This document shows, one piece after another, positions 27,867 to 40,378 of a stretch of 64,000 nt of DNA. The notes below the pieces were generated by a model, which did no database searches, was not told where the DNA came from, and saw only the letters and a list, made by a program, of their open reading frames with translations. The position numbers and the translations under genes are program-made. Numbering within the stretch: position 1 is the first letter of the stretch; the number at the start of each line of letters is the position of its first letter. This stretch comes from an uncultured bacterium (GTDB lineage Bacteria > DUMJ01): positions 37,378 through 101,377 of the forward strand of contig CALGNK010000001.1 in the NCBI GenBank assembly GCA_937958695.1, read 5' to 3'.

Positions 27867-28754
27867 ATGAAACTTTTAAATTGCCAAAATGATAATGAAA
27901 AATTCATAGGGCTTTTATTTGAAGATAGAACGCTGAATCTAACGAAAGGGATACAGCTCTTTAGTAGTATATACGAAAAGGAAATAAACATACCAACCTT
28001 GATAGAAGAATTGTTGTGCATAGAAAATCTAGCACTATATCTAGAAAAGGTACTAATCTTTATCAAGCATCATAATCTTATAAATACCTTATCTATAGAC
28101 TCATATAAAATACTGCCTCCGATAACTAGGCCATCCAAGATCATAGCATTAGGAAGAAACTATCTAGAGCATGCAAAGGAGACTGGATACAATGCCCCTA
28201 AAGAACCAATATTTTTTAGTAAGTCCGTATCTTCTATGATAGGGCATAATGAAAAGATAATATACCCAACCTGGCTTACAAGAGTAGACCCTGAAGTAGA
28301 ATTGGGAGTTATTATTGGGAAAAAAGCAAAGGATGTTTCTGAAGAAACAGCTATGGACTATGTACTTGGATACACAATAATAAACGATGTAACTGCAAGG
28401 GATATGCAGACGGAAGATTTAAAGATCTCTAATCCATGGTTTAGATCTAAAAGCTTCGATACATTCTGCCCAATAGGACCCTATCTAGTCCTAAAAGAGC
28501 AAGTGAAAGATCCGCATAATCTAAATATAGAACTTAGAGTAAATGGAATTATACGTCAGAAGGATAATACCAAAAACCTTATATTTAAAATTCCATATAT
28601 AATCTCTTATATAACACGACATATGACTCTTGAACCTGGTGATATAATAGCTACTGGAACACCTTCAGGAATTGCTCCTATAAAACCTGGAGATATAATC
28701 GAAGCAGAGATAGAAGGGATAGGAGTACTAAAAAATATAGTTGTAGAGAGTTAA
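27867..28754 (+). CDS. Fumarylacetoacetate hydrolase (FAH) family protein
   Basis: A 295-residue enzyme. FAH signature blocks: IALGRNYLEHAKETG, KSVSSMIGHNEKI, VDPEVELGVIIGKKAKDV (metal ligands), NDVTARDMQ and EPGDIIATGTPSG. The family cleaves or decarboxylates beta-diketo acids or hydrolyses acylpyruvates; oxaloacetate tautomerase/decarboxylase activity is also common. I chose the ATG at 27867, with GGAGGAG upstream, over a TTG at 27855 that overlaps that site. The neighbour lactonase-like gene suggests a small joint catabolic role. Confidence 0.9.
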   Translation: MKLLNCQNDNEKFIGLLFEDRTLNLTKGIQLFSSIYEKEINIPTLIEELLCIENLALYLEKVLIFIKHHNLINTLSIDSYKILPPITRPSKIIALGRNYLEHAKETGYNAPKEPIFFSKSVSSMIGHNEKIIYPTWLTRVDPEVELGVIIGKKAKDVSEETAMDYVLGYTIINDVTARDMQTEDLKISNPWFRSKSFDTFCPIGPYLVLKEQVKDPHNLNIELRVNGIIRQKDNTKNLIFKIPYIISYITRHMTLEPGDIIATGTPSGIAPIKPGDIIEAEIEGIGVLKNIVVES

Positions 28755-28793
28755 TAATAATTGATCTCACATAAGACTTTAACTTCTAGATTA

Positions 28794-28822
28794 TTGCAAT
28801 TTTTGTTAAAAAAATGTATAGT
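28794..28822 (+). promoter_or_regulatory. Predicted sigma-A promoter of the speH operon
   Basis: TTGCAA (28794-28799) and TATAGT (28817-28822) with a 17-base spacer. The expected start near 28829 falls right at the base of the leader hairpin. Confidence 0.55.
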
Positions 28823-28830
28823 TATAAATT

Positions 28831-28865
28831 GTGTAGGAGATATTATAAAAGGATTACTCCTACAC
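28831..28865 (+). promoter_or_regulatory. Nine-bp stem-loop in the speH 5' leader
   Basis: GTGTAGGAG (28831-28839) and CTCCTACAC (28857-28865) pair perfectly across a 17-base loop. It would lie at the extreme 5' end of the speH mRNA. It is followed by TAAATTTT, which is weak as a terminator tail. It could protect the 5' end, terminate read-through from the FAH gene, or be a regulator of polyamine synthesis. Confidence 0.55.
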
Positions 28866-28898
28866 TAAATTTTAAAAGAAAGGGGTTGGGAACTTGAG

Positions 28899-29315
28899 AT
28901 GAAAACTCTCGGGGTCCATATATTAGTAGAACTCTCTGGATGCCAGGCAAATTTTCTAGACAATATAGAGAAGATAAAAGAACTTATGATAAAGGCTGCT
29001 ATTGCAGCTAATGCCCACATAAAAGAAGCAGTATTTCATAAGTTTAACCCTATAGGGGTAAGTGGGGTAGTGGTAATAGCGGAATCTCATATTTCTATAC
29101 ATACATGGCCTGAATGTGGCTATGCAGCTGTAGACATATATACTTGTGGAGAAAATACTGACCCATGGAAGGCTTGTGACATAATAGCAGATGGTTTAAA
29201 AGCTCAATCTGTCTATATAACCCAGATAGATAGAGGAATTCCAGCAGAAAATAATAGATTTGTACATACACTACACACCACTGAGGAGGTGAAAGGGTAT
29301 GTCAAGAGCTCATAA
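28899..29315 (+). CDS. speH: S-adenosylmethionine decarboxylase proenzyme (SpeH type)
   Basis: A 138-residue class 1B AdoMet decarboxylase. The self-cleavage site is Ser63 in AESHISIHTWPE, with His68 and Cys83 (YTCGEN) also in place, the same numbering as the Thermotoga enzyme. It would cleave before Ser63 to make the pyruvoyl cofactor and then supply decarboxylated SAM for spermidine synthesis. It overlaps speE by 17 bases. The purine-rich AAAGGGG site is unusually far (about 13 bases) from the ATG. Confidence 0.95.
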   Translation: MKTLGVHILVELSGCQANFLDNIEKIKELMIKAAIAANAHIKEAVFHKFNPIGVSGVVVIAESHISIHTWPECGYAAVDIYTCGENTDPWKACDIIADGLKAQSVYITQIDRGIPAENNRFVHTLHTTEEVKGYVKSS

Positions 29316-30237
29316 TTGGCAGTGGTTTCTAGAGCTAGTTGTACCTAATGAATACCATGTTCATGGTATAAAGAGAAGCTTAGTTGTAAGAGAAACTAAA
29401 TATCAAGTAGCTGAGATTTTAGAAAGTTATCAATTTGGTAAAATGTTAGTTTTAGATGGAGAGAGTCAGTCTTCAGAAAGAGATGAATATATATATCATG
29501 AAGTCTTAGTTCATCCTGCTATGATCTTAGCTGACAACCCTAAAAATGTTTTACTCCTTGGTGGGGGAGAAGGAGCTACTCTAAGAGAGATACTTAGGCA
29601 TCCGGTAGAGCGAGCAGTAATGGTAGACATAGATGAGGAGGTTATAGAATTGTGTAAAGAGTATCTTCCTAATCTAGCAGGAGGATCTTTTAACGACTCT
29701 AGAGCTGAGCTCGTTATTGGAGACGCAAGGGCTTATGTCGAAAACTCTAAAGAGAAGTTTGATGTTATAATTAGCGACCTTACAGAACCTTTAGAAGAAG
29801 GACCAGCCTCTATACTCTTTACTAAAGAATTTTACAATTCTATAAAAGAACACCTTAATGAGGATGGAGTATTTGTAACTCAAGCTCTAAGTGTCTCAAT
29901 TATTAATAACAAAGCCCATACCGCTATCCATAATACTTTGAAACAGGTCTTTCCACTAGTTAGATCTTATCATGCTTATATACCGATGTATGATTCAGAC
30001 TGGGGTTTTGTCATGGCGACATTTGGAAAAGATCCTGTAAAGTTGAGCGAGGAAGAAATCAACAGAAGATTAGAAAAGATAGGACTGAGTAATTTAAGGT
30101 ATTATGATGGAGAGACACATAAATCTATCTTCAGTCTACCTAAAGACCTAAGAGATGCTATTGCCAACGAAACAACTATTATAGAGGATAATAAACCTTT
30201 TCTAATAACAAGGAGAGAGAAGTTTTTTGGAGCTTAG
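29299..30237 (+). CDS. speE: Polyamine aminopropyltransferase (spermidine synthase)
   Basis: A 312-residue enzyme. SAM-binding LLLGGGEGATLREILRHP, catalytic Asp region VIISDLTEPLEEG, and the N-terminal beta-barrel with WFLELVVPNEYHVHGIKR. It adds aminopropyl groups to putrescine or agmatine. The specificity loop (DLTEPLEEGPA rather than the DSTDPxGPA of classical spermidine synthases) resembles thermophile enzymes that use agmatine or longer polyamines. That specificity is an inference. It ends inside the HAD gene start. Confidence 0.93.
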   Translation: MSRAHNWQWFLELVVPNEYHVHGIKRSLVVRETKYQVAEILESYQFGKMLVLDGESQSSERDEYIYHEVLVHPAMILADNPKNVLLLGGGEGATLREILRHPVERAVMVDIDEEVIELCKEYLPNLAGGSFNDSRAELVIGDARAYVENSKEKFDVIISDLTEPLEEGPASILFTKEFYNSIKEHLNEDGVFVTQALSVSIINNKAHTAIHNTLKQVFPLVRSYHAYIPMYDSDWGFVMATFGKDPVKLSEEEINRRLEKIGLSNLRYYDGETHKSIFSLPKDLRDAIANETTIIEDNKPFLITRREKFFGA

Positions 30238-31031
30238 TAGTATAAAGTTAGCCATTTTAGATATAGACGGAGTAGTTATAAAAGGAAGGACGCCAATACC
30301 AGGAGCCACTAAAGGCATAAGATTACTAGAAGAGAATAATGTTAAGGTGATTTATCTAACAAATAACTCAACTAGACCTAGGAAAAGAATAGTAGGTTTA
30401 TTGAAGGAGATAGGAATAAATGTCTCAGTATATGACGTATTTACTTCTAGTTATCTTACTGCACTTTATTTAGATAAAGAGGCAAATAAGAACGACAGGA
30501 TTTTTATTATAGGAGAAGAGGGTATAGTTTATGAACTAGAAGAGATGGGGTTTCAAAATCTATTTTGGTCAAATTATGAACCCCCAATTGATTATGTTAT
30601 AGTTGGGATGGATAAAAATTTCAATTTCCAAAAACTTACATATGCTCAACATGCTATTCTTTCCGGGGCTAAATTCATAGCAACTAATACAGATCCAACA
30701 TTTCCCACTGAAAATGGATTAATTCCTGGTGGAGGAAGTATAGTTAAGGCGGTAGAAATAGCATCTAAGAAACAACCTATAATAATTGGTAAGCCGGAAA
30801 TTGTTGGTCTGAGGCTTATATTGAATAAATTTAAAATCTCAGATCTAGAAAATGTAATCTTTATAGGTGATAGAATAGAGACAGACCTAATAGCAGGGAA
30901 AAGACTAGGATGTAAGACTGGGATAGTATTAAGTGGAGTAACAACTAAAGATGAGCTAGAAAAACTTGAAAATTCTCTCAAACCAGATTTCTATGGAGAG
31001 AATCTTTTAGATCTTTTGGGAGGGAAGAATT

Positions 31032-31048
<17 letters not shown>
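30227..31048 (+). CDS. HAD-family phosphatase (NagD-like)
   Basis: A 273-residue HAD class IIA hydrolase. Motif I LAILDIDGVVIKG, motif II YLTNNSTRP, motif III Lys in IIGKPEIVG, motif IV FIGDRIETDLIAGKRLG. Typical substrates are small sugar or nucleotide phosphates; the true one is unknown. It starts with TTG at 30227 inside speE, the only plausible initiator before the HAD motif. It continues the tight speH operon. Confidence 0.87.
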
Positions 31049-34282
<3,234 letters not shown>

Positions 34283-34290
<8 letters not shown>

Positions 34291-35509
34291 AGGGAATTTA
34301 AGGATAGAATGGGCAGAAAAACAAATGCCAGTCTTAGTTTCTTTAAGAGAAGATTTCGCTATAAATAAGCCTTTCGCTGGTATAAAGATAGGTATGTGTT
34401 TACATGTAACAGCAGAAACTGCAGTCTTAGCAAGGACACTCAGATACGGGGGAGCAGAGATAGCTCTATGTGGGTCTAATCCACTAAGTACTCAGGACGA
34501 TGTAGCAGAAGCTCTTTCTAAAGAGAATACAGCCATGGTCTTCGCGAAGAGAGGGGTAGATACCGAAGAATATTACAGAAATATAGAGACTGTACTCTCT
34601 ATAAAGCCACATATAATTATGGATGATGGGGGAGATCTAACCACTGTCCTACATAAGAGATGGGAAAAGTTTGGAGAAAATATTATAGGAGGAACAGAAG
34701 AGACTACCACTGGAGTAAACAGACTCTTAAGTCTAGAAAAAAATAACCAATTAAAAATTCCTATAATAGCAGTAAATAATGCTATGACTAAACATTTCTT
34801 TGACAATAGATATGGAACAGGACAGAGTACCATTGACGGTATATTAAGGGCTACTAATATATTACTTGCAGGAAAGATATTTGTTGTATGTGGATATGGA
34901 CAGTGTGGGAGAGGTTTAGCTAGTAGAGCCAGAGGTATGGGAGCAAGAGTAATAGTAACAGAGGTAGATCACATAAAAGCATTAGAGGCAGTTATGGATG
35001 GATATGAGGTTATGCCGATAAGAGAAGCAGCAAGATATGGAGATATCTTCGTAACTGTTACAGGTAATATAAACGTAATAAGAAAGGAACATTTCTATCT
35101 TATGAAAGATGGAGCTATTTTGGGAAACTCTGGACATTTTGATGTAGAGATAGATATAAAAGGACTAGAAGAGATATCTATTTCTAGGAGAACAGTAAGG
35201 GAACAGCTAGAAGAATTTACCCTTTCGGATGGAAAGAGATTATATCTACTAGCTAAGGGAAGATTACTAAATCTAGCCTGTGCAGAGGGACATCCTTCAA
35301 GTGTTATGGATATGAGCTTTGCCAACCAAGCATTAGCTGTAGAATTTCTAGTTAGAGAAGGAAAAAATCTCCCACCTAAAGTATTGAATGTCCCGATAGA
35401 GATAGACAAAATGGTAGCTAAGAGAAAACTACTAACAATGGGAATAACAATAGATGAATTAACAGAGGAACAAAAGCAGTATTTAGAGAGTTGGGAGATA
35501 GGAACCTAA
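34283..35509 (+). CDS. ahcY: Adenosylhomocysteinase
   Basis: A 408-residue SAH hydrolase of the shorter thermophile/archaeal type. NAD-binding VVCGYGQCGRGLASRARGMGA, substrate-binding HVTAETAVLARTLRYGGAE and active-site NNAMTKHFFDNRYGTGQS. The tail is truncated relative to eukaryotic enzymes, as in Thermotoga. It recycles S-adenosylhomocysteine, which fits an operon that also consumes SAM for polyamines. AAGGAGG sits before the ATG. Confidence 0.96.
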
Positions 35510-35517
35510 AATTAGAT

Positions 35518-36777
35518 TTATTCTTTAGGGATAGTTTTTAAATAAAGATAAGTTCCAATAATTCTAACTGCTGTACCTATAAAGAATACTGATGGTAAAC
35601 CTATAATATTAGAAAGTTGAGTCCCTATTATAGGACCAATTGTAAGACTCATATTTGAGATAATTCCATTTATAGCTAGATATTCTGCCTTTTTTTCAGC
35701 TGGCAAAAAGATTAAAAGAGCCATATACATAAAGATGGAAAATCCTGCGCTAAAAAATCCACCTAAAACAGAAAGAGAGATTATCTCTGATGGATTTTTA
35801 AGCATGACAAATATAAGAGGATAAAAAGCGATTCCTACATTACTCCAAAATAATGCATTTCTAACTCCAACCTTTCTTCCTATCTTGTTCCAAAATAAAT
35901 ATGAGAGCGCCATTGCTAAACCACTAGAAGTAGATGTGAGCCCTATAATAAAATTAGAAAAGCCTAGTTCTCTTACCATCCTAATACCAAAAAGAGGCAT
36001 AGGGATATATAGTCCTAAGTAAAAAATAAACGTAGCAAACTGAAACATCTTAAACGACTGATCTTGTTTAAAGATATTAATTATATCTTTAAATTGGGTA
36101 TATATTGAAGAGATAATCATTTTCCAGTCAATAAATCTAATCTTTTCCTTAGGAATTTTTCTTACTGGTTTTAAAAAGGTCATAAAATAGAGACTTACCA
36201 TACTAGCAATAAAACCAATAAGCATAACTATTTGAAAATTCATCGGAAATCTAGTCTTATCTAACAGATAACCAACTAAAGTAGAAGTAGCTGTCTGTAT
36301 AAACATCAAAAGCATATTTCTATTTGATAAAATAGTAGCTCTTAGATAGGAAGGAATTAAATCAATAAACATAACATTAAATGCAATGTTAGCTGAAGTA
36401 GCGGGAATGGCTAATAATGTAACAGTTAATAGTATAAAGAAAGGAGGATTAGGAAGGTAGGGAACAAATGCTAAGGGGATATAAAGAATTCTGGTAAATA
36501 AAAAGGTCCATTTGTTTATCTCTATCTTATTCTCCCAGCTGTTTACTAACTGAGAAGCTGGGTACATAAGAAGAACTGTAATAAGAGCCGGCAAAGAGGA
36601 TATAAGGCCTATGAGTGTATTTGAAGCCCCTAATCTTATGGCAAAGATACCCAAATAAGTACCAATAGTACCATTTAAAATTCCGATAAATGCTATCTCG
36701 CCATAGAGTAGTAGTATATTCCTAAGGGTAACAGATTCCTTCCATCTTTTTCTTAATCTAACTATTTCTGTATGCAC
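35518..36777 (-). CDS. Major facilitator superfamily transporter
   Basis: A 419-residue protein with twelve hydrophobic segments and an MFS loop (GRKVGVRNALFWSNVG between helices 8 and 9). The substrate cannot be told from sequence. It starts with GTG at 36777. Its 3' end converges on ahcY with only eight bases between stops and no clear terminator hairpin. It is downstream of coaX but has its own predicted promoter. Confidence 0.85.
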   Translation of the reverse strand: MHTEIVRLRKRWKESVTLRNILLLYGEIAFIGILNGTIGTYLGIFAIRLGASNTLIGLISSLPALITVLLMYPASQLVNSWENKIEINKWTFLFTRILYIPLAFVPYLPNPPFFILLTVTLLAIPATSANIAFNVMFIDLIPSYLRATILSNRNMLLMFIQTATSTLVGYLLDKTRFPMNFQIVMLIGFIASMVSLYFMTFLKPVRKIPKEKIRFIDWKMIISSIYTQFKDIINIFKQDQSFKMFQFATFIFYLGLYIPMPLFGIRMVRELGFSNFIIGLTSTSSGLAMALSYLFWNKIGRKVGVRNALFWSNVGIAFYPLIFVMLKNPSEIISLSVLGGFFSAGFSIFMYMALLIFLPAEKKAEYLAINGIISNMSLTIGPIIGTQLSNIIGLPSVFFIGTAVRIIGTYLYLKTIPKE

Positions 36778-36783
36778 CCTTAT

Positions 36784-36811
36784 ATTTTATGAAAAGGGAT
36801 AAAAAAGTCAA
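36784..36811 (-). promoter_or_regulatory. Predicted promoter giving a near-leaderless MFS transcript
   Basis: TTGACT (36811-36806) and TAAAAT (36789-36784) are 16 bases apart on the minus strand. Only six bases (ATAAGG) separate the -10 from the GTG at 36777, so transcription should begin at or within the start codon. Confidence 0.5.
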
Positions 36812-36815
36812 TTAT

Positions 36816-37580
36816 CTAGAGATTTTTCATATACAGTCTACAAAGACCCTTAAGGGTAAGATAAGGGTCTATAAGGTTTATACTGTTACAATATTTAGCT
36901 ATCCTCTCAGACCAACCCCCAGTAGCTATAACAAAGGGTTCTATCTTCATCTCTTTTAATTCTAAAGAGACGAGATTGTCAACTAGCCCTACAAAGCCAT
37001 ATATTATTCCAGCTTGCATAGCAGTAACCGTGTTCTTACCAAGCACACTCTCTGGAGGATTAAATATATCTATGGGAGAAAGCCTTGCCGCTCTCTCCCA
37101 TAGAGCAGAACTTGCTGTCCATATGCCGGGGGCTATTGCTACTCCAAGAAGTCTTCTATCCTTAACTCCAGTAACAGTAATAGCAGTTCCAAAGTCTACA
37201 ACTATTCCAGATATTCTATAATCCTCTACAAGTGAAACTACATTGCATATTATATCTGAACCTACCTCTTTAGGATTCTCCACATCTATAATTAGTCCTG
37301 TCTTTATGCCAGGAGCTACAATAAAAGGCTTTAATCCAAAGAGATACTTTATAGCTCGCTCTAATTCCAAGGTTACTGGAGGAACGACTGAAGATAAAGC
37401 AACTCCTTCTACATCATCAGCCTTTAGGTTGTTATTATCTATAAGCCAAGAGAGGTTTAAGGCATATTCATAACTAGTTGCCTGTCTATTTGTAGAAAGT
37501 TCAAAGTGTCTTAATAACTTATATCCTTGAAAAAATCCAATATCAATATTAGTATTTCCAACATCAATAGCTATTATCAT
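36816..37580 (-). CDS. coaX: Type III pantothenate kinase
   Basis: A 254-residue ASKHA-fold kinase. Phosphate loop IAIDVGNTNIDIGFF, then VVDFGTAITVTGV and the ALWERAARLSPIDI block. It phosphorylates pantothenate, the first step to CoA. It overlaps the ECF S-component gene by ATGA, which strongly suggests that the transporter brings in pantothenate. Confidence 0.95.
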   Translation of the reverse strand: MIIAIDVGNTNIDIGFFQGYKLLRHFELSTNRQATSYEYALNLSWLIDNNNLKADDVEGVALSSVVPPVTLELERAIKYLFGLKPFIVAPGIKTGLIIDVENPKEVGSDIICNVVSLVEDYRISGIVVDFGTAITVTGVKDRRLLGVAIAPGIWTASSALWERAARLSPIDIFNPPESVLGKNTVTAMQAGIIYGFVGLVDNLVSLELKEMKIEPFVIATGGWSERIAKYCNSINLIDPYLTLKGLCRLYMKNL

Positions 37581-38260
37581 CCTTTAACTCTCCCTTCTAA
37601 AGTCATTACTAGAGGGGTACATATAATAACAGCTAATATTGCTTCAGGGATACCATGAAGTACTCCTATAGATACAGCGGTACCAACAGGAAAGATCTTA
37701 AATATCACAGCTAGGCCCAGTGTTCCAACAGTATTAGTTAAACTTCCCAAGAATGATGCTACAGCAAGGGAAACTATTTTGGGGTCGGAGCTTCTTATCC
37801 AAAAGATGATCACTAAAATGAGTAAAATAGATAAAAGAACAAACCAGAAACTAATACCTAGTTTATCGTAACTTAGCTTGAGAGTAATAATTAGAAGAAA
37901 TACTGAGACGATTAGAGATATCCACCTTACAAAAGATTGTTCCTTTCTTTTAAGAATTCTAAATATTCCCCAATAAACCAGTGGAGGGACTACACCTATA
38001 AAAGGTCTAGCAGGGAATAAGACCCAGGGGGGCGCTATACTTAGGAAATAATATATAGCAGATAGGCCAAAAAGTGTACCTGCTATAGCCCCAAATTTGG
38101 GTCCTAGAAGCAGACCAGCTACTATAACCGGTATATGCATAATAGTCGCAGCACCAGCTGGTGTAGGAAGAGGAATATAACCAAGATAAGAAAAACCTAA
38201 TAATAGTATAATGCCTCCAAACAACCCACCTAAAACAATCTCCCTATTAGATATACGCAT
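37577..38260 (-). CDS. ECF transporter S component, probable pantothenate transporter
   Basis: A 227-residue membrane protein with six or more helices and the S-component pattern TIMHIPVIVAGLLLGPKFGAIAG. The insert between helices 4 and 5 is longer than in most S components. Specificity for pantothenate (PanT) is inferred from its ATGA overlap with coaX. The ATG at 38260, eight bases after GGAGG, is better than a GTG at 38269. Confidence 0.8.
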   Translation of the reverse strand: MRISNREIVLGGLFGGIILLLGFSYLGYIPLPTPAGAATIMHIPVIVAGLLLGPKFGAIAGTLFGLSAIYYFLSIAPPWVLFPARPFIGVVPPLVYWGIFRILKRKEQSFVRWISLIVSVFLLIITLKLSYDKLGISFWFVLLSILLILVIIFWIRSSDPKIVSLAVASFLGSLTNTVGTLGLAVIFKIFPVGTAVSIGVLHGIPEAILAVIICTPLVMTLEGRVKG

Positions 38261-38376
38261 AATAAACACCTCCGTTCCAGTCCGATATGGTACCGGACGA
38301 ATTTTGTCTAAATTAAATTACTCTCCAGATGGTCTTGTCTCTTACAGTACAAGCCATCTTAAGCAATATAATATCA
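38261..38376 (-). promoter_or_regulatory. Structured leader of the ECF-coaX operon (candidate cis-regulator)
   Basis: Two strong hairpins lie in this 116-base gap. The first (38327-38359) pairs AGATGG-CTTGT with ACAAG-A-CCATCT, eleven pairs with one bulged A and a ten-base loop. The second (38280-38298) pairs GTCCG with CGGAC and can extend over the sequence just before the GGAGG site. I see no consensus for a known riboswitch. The first hairpin could instead be a weak terminator for trkA, though no T-run follows. Confidence 0.5.
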
Positions 38377-39048
38377 CTAAATAATGAAACCTTCAAGAGT
38401 AGAGGGAGTCCCAAAAAGGTATATCTTATCACTAGGCTTTATAGTTTCTTCAGGACTCGGAGCTATTATGATGTTTCCATTTCTTCTTATACCTAACACT
38501 AAGATACCTTCACCAGTAAGGGTTAGCTCATGAATCTTTTTACCAATTAAATCTCGAGTAGGGACAATTTCAATAACTCTAGCCTCTGGGATAGCATCCA
38601 TAAGATCCGTTATACCAGGGATTGCCATCTTTTGCGCAATCTTTCTTCCCATCTCCTTTTCTGGGCATACAATCCAATCTACACCAATCAATTTCAAGAT
38701 CTCCATATGATTATCATTCAATCCTCTAGCAATTACATATCGTATCCCCAATTCTTTAACTATCATAGTAGCAATTATATTCTTCTCTAGATCTGAGAGA
38801 CAAACTATAACAACATCGACATTGGTAACACCTGTCTCTTCTAATTCTTTCTCATTAGTTACATCTACAACTGCGGTATGCGTCGCTATATTCCTTACTC
38901 TTTCTATATTTTTCTCTTCAGGATCTATAGCTAGAACCTCATAACCTAAATCAATTAGAGTTTCAACTACCGAAGTACCAAATCTTCCAATTCCTATTAC
39001 TGCGTATTGCGATGGCCTATTCAGATTATATTGCCAAGGGAATCTCAT
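38377..39048 (-). CDS. trkA: TrkA/KtrA-type potassium channel regulatory subunit (copy 1)
   Basis: A 223-residue RCK protein. N-terminal NAD/nucleotide-binding fold IGIGRFGTSVVETLIDLGYEV and C-terminal TrkA-C domain from about 140 (RVIEIVPTRDLIGKKI). It gates the TrkH channel in response to nucleotides. Its start overlaps the trkH stop (ATGA). A second paralogue lies on the other side of trkH. Confidence 0.92.
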   Translation of the reverse strand: MRFPWQYNLNRPSQYAVIGIGRFGTSVVETLIDLGYEVLAIDPEEKNIERVRNIATHTAVVDVTNEKELEETGVTNVDVVIVCLSDLEKNIIATMIVKELGIRYVIARGLNDNHMEILKLIGVDWIVCPEKEMGRKIAQKMAIPGITDLMDAIPEARVIEIVPTRDLIGKKIHELTLTGEGILVLGIRRNGNIIIAPSPEETIKPSDKIYLFGTPSTLEGFII

Positions 39049-40376
39049 CCTATACTCACCTCACCATAAGGTAGTTCTATATGCGCTTTTCTTCTTAAAG
39101 GATATAAGAATGATAAACCAAAGACTACTAATCCAACTCTACCAAGATACATAACTAAAATTATCACTATCCTTCCTAAATAAGACAAATTAGGAGTTAT
39201 CCCAGTAGATAAACCAACCGTACCAAAGGCAGAAACAACCTCAAAGAGAATATTTATTGGGGGAAAATTTTCTGTAAGTAAAAGTATAAAGCAACTTAGA
39301 AATATAAGACCTAGAGAAAGGAAAAACAAAGCCCAAGCCTTTCTGACAGAATCCCAGTATAATTTACGTCCAAGTATTTCGACATTCTCGTATCCCATAA
39401 GGGTAGCCCTTACCGCAAATAGAAGAACTGCAAATGTTACCGTTTTTATACCTCCACCAGTACCTCCTGGGGAGGCTCCAATAAACATAAGTAGTATAAT
39501 AAATAGTAACGTATCAGGATGCATTCCTCCAATATTAATAGTGCTGAAGCCAGCAGTCCTAGGTGTTACACTCTGGAAATAAGAAGCAAGCAGTTTACTT
39601 TTCAAAGAGAGATTACCAATAGTATTTGGATTCTTCCATTCTAGAAGACCAATGACCACTGTGCCAGAAATTATAAGTACAACGGTCATTATTATAGCTA
39701 CTTTAGAATGTAGAGTAAGTTTCTTCCACTTTAAAAAATTACTTCTGATATCATGTATAACTATAAAGCCTATACCTCCTAAAATAATCAAAGAAGTTAT
39801 AGTAAAGACCAATAAAGAATTATCTACATATCCAGTAAAACTTTTAAAACCACCTAAAAGATCGAAGCCTGCATTACAAAAAGCAGAAATACTATGAAAT
39901 ATAGCAAATTTTACAGAAGTTATAACTGGATAATCTTTTATAAAAACTAAAAATAGAAGAATTGCTCCGATCCCCTCAAATAAGACTACAGTAAAAAATA
40001 CTAATCTTGCTAACCTCATAACTCCTTTAATAGACCACGTGTTAAGAGCTTCATGCAAGATAATCCTTTCATGAAGAAAGACTTGCCTGCGAAGAAGCAA
40101 AGCTAAGAAACTCAAAAGGGTCATATAGCTTATACCACCTAATTGAATCAAAGCTAAAATAACTATCTGACCAAAAAGTGACCAATACGTCCCAGTATCA
40201 ACAACTACTAAACCTGTAACACAGGTAGCGGAAGTTGCGGTAAAAAGGGCATCAATAGGATTAGTGAATCTTCCAGAGCGAGAAGAAATCGGTAAGGCGA
40301 GTAAAAAAGTTCCTATAAGAATTATAAAAAGAAAACTTAGAACTATAAAGCGCCAAGGATTATTATCTCTTTGCAT
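39045..40376 (-). CDS. trkH: TrkH/KtrB-family potassium channel subunit
   Basis: A 443-residue membrane protein with four M1-P-M2 repeats; selectivity-filter segments include SATCVTGLVVVDTG, ISAFCNAGFDLLG, TAGFSTI and FGTVGLSTG. It conducts K+ (or Na+-coupled K+). It lies between two TrkA genes, two bases from one and overlapping the other, so one channel gene is served by two regulators. Confidence 0.95.
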   Translation of the reverse strand: MQRDNNPWRFIVLSFLFIILIGTFLLALPISSRSGRFTNPIDALFTATSATCVTGLVVVDTGTYWSLFGQIVILALIQLGGISYMTLLSFLALLLRRQVFLHERIILHEALNTWSIKGVMRLARLVFFTVVLFEGIGAILLFLVFIKDYPVITSVKFAIFHSISAFCNAGFDLLGGFKSFTGYVDNSLLVFTITSLIILGGIGFIVIHDIRSNFLKWKKLTLHSKVAIIMTVVLIISGTVVIGLLEWKNPNTIGNLSLKSKLLASYFQSVTPRTAGFSTINIGGMHPDTLLFIILLMFIGASPGGTGGGIKTVTFAVLLFAVRATLMGYENVEILGRKLYWDSVRKAWALFFLSLGLIFLSCFILLLTENFPPINILFEVVSAFGTVGLSTGITPNLSYLGRIVIILVMYLGRVGLVVFGLSFLYPLRRKAHIELPYGEVSIG

Positions 40377-40378
40377 AG

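Noticed and set aside
27821..28066. Minus-strand open frame over the FAH gene start
   Set aside because: Shadow of the FAH gene; it crosses the palindromic promoter and has no ribosome binding site.
38261..38376. THF riboswitch before the ECF gene
   Set aside because: A GGAGAGTA stretch resembles its 5' part, but the rest of the conserved core and pseudoknot partners are missing and the region is too short.
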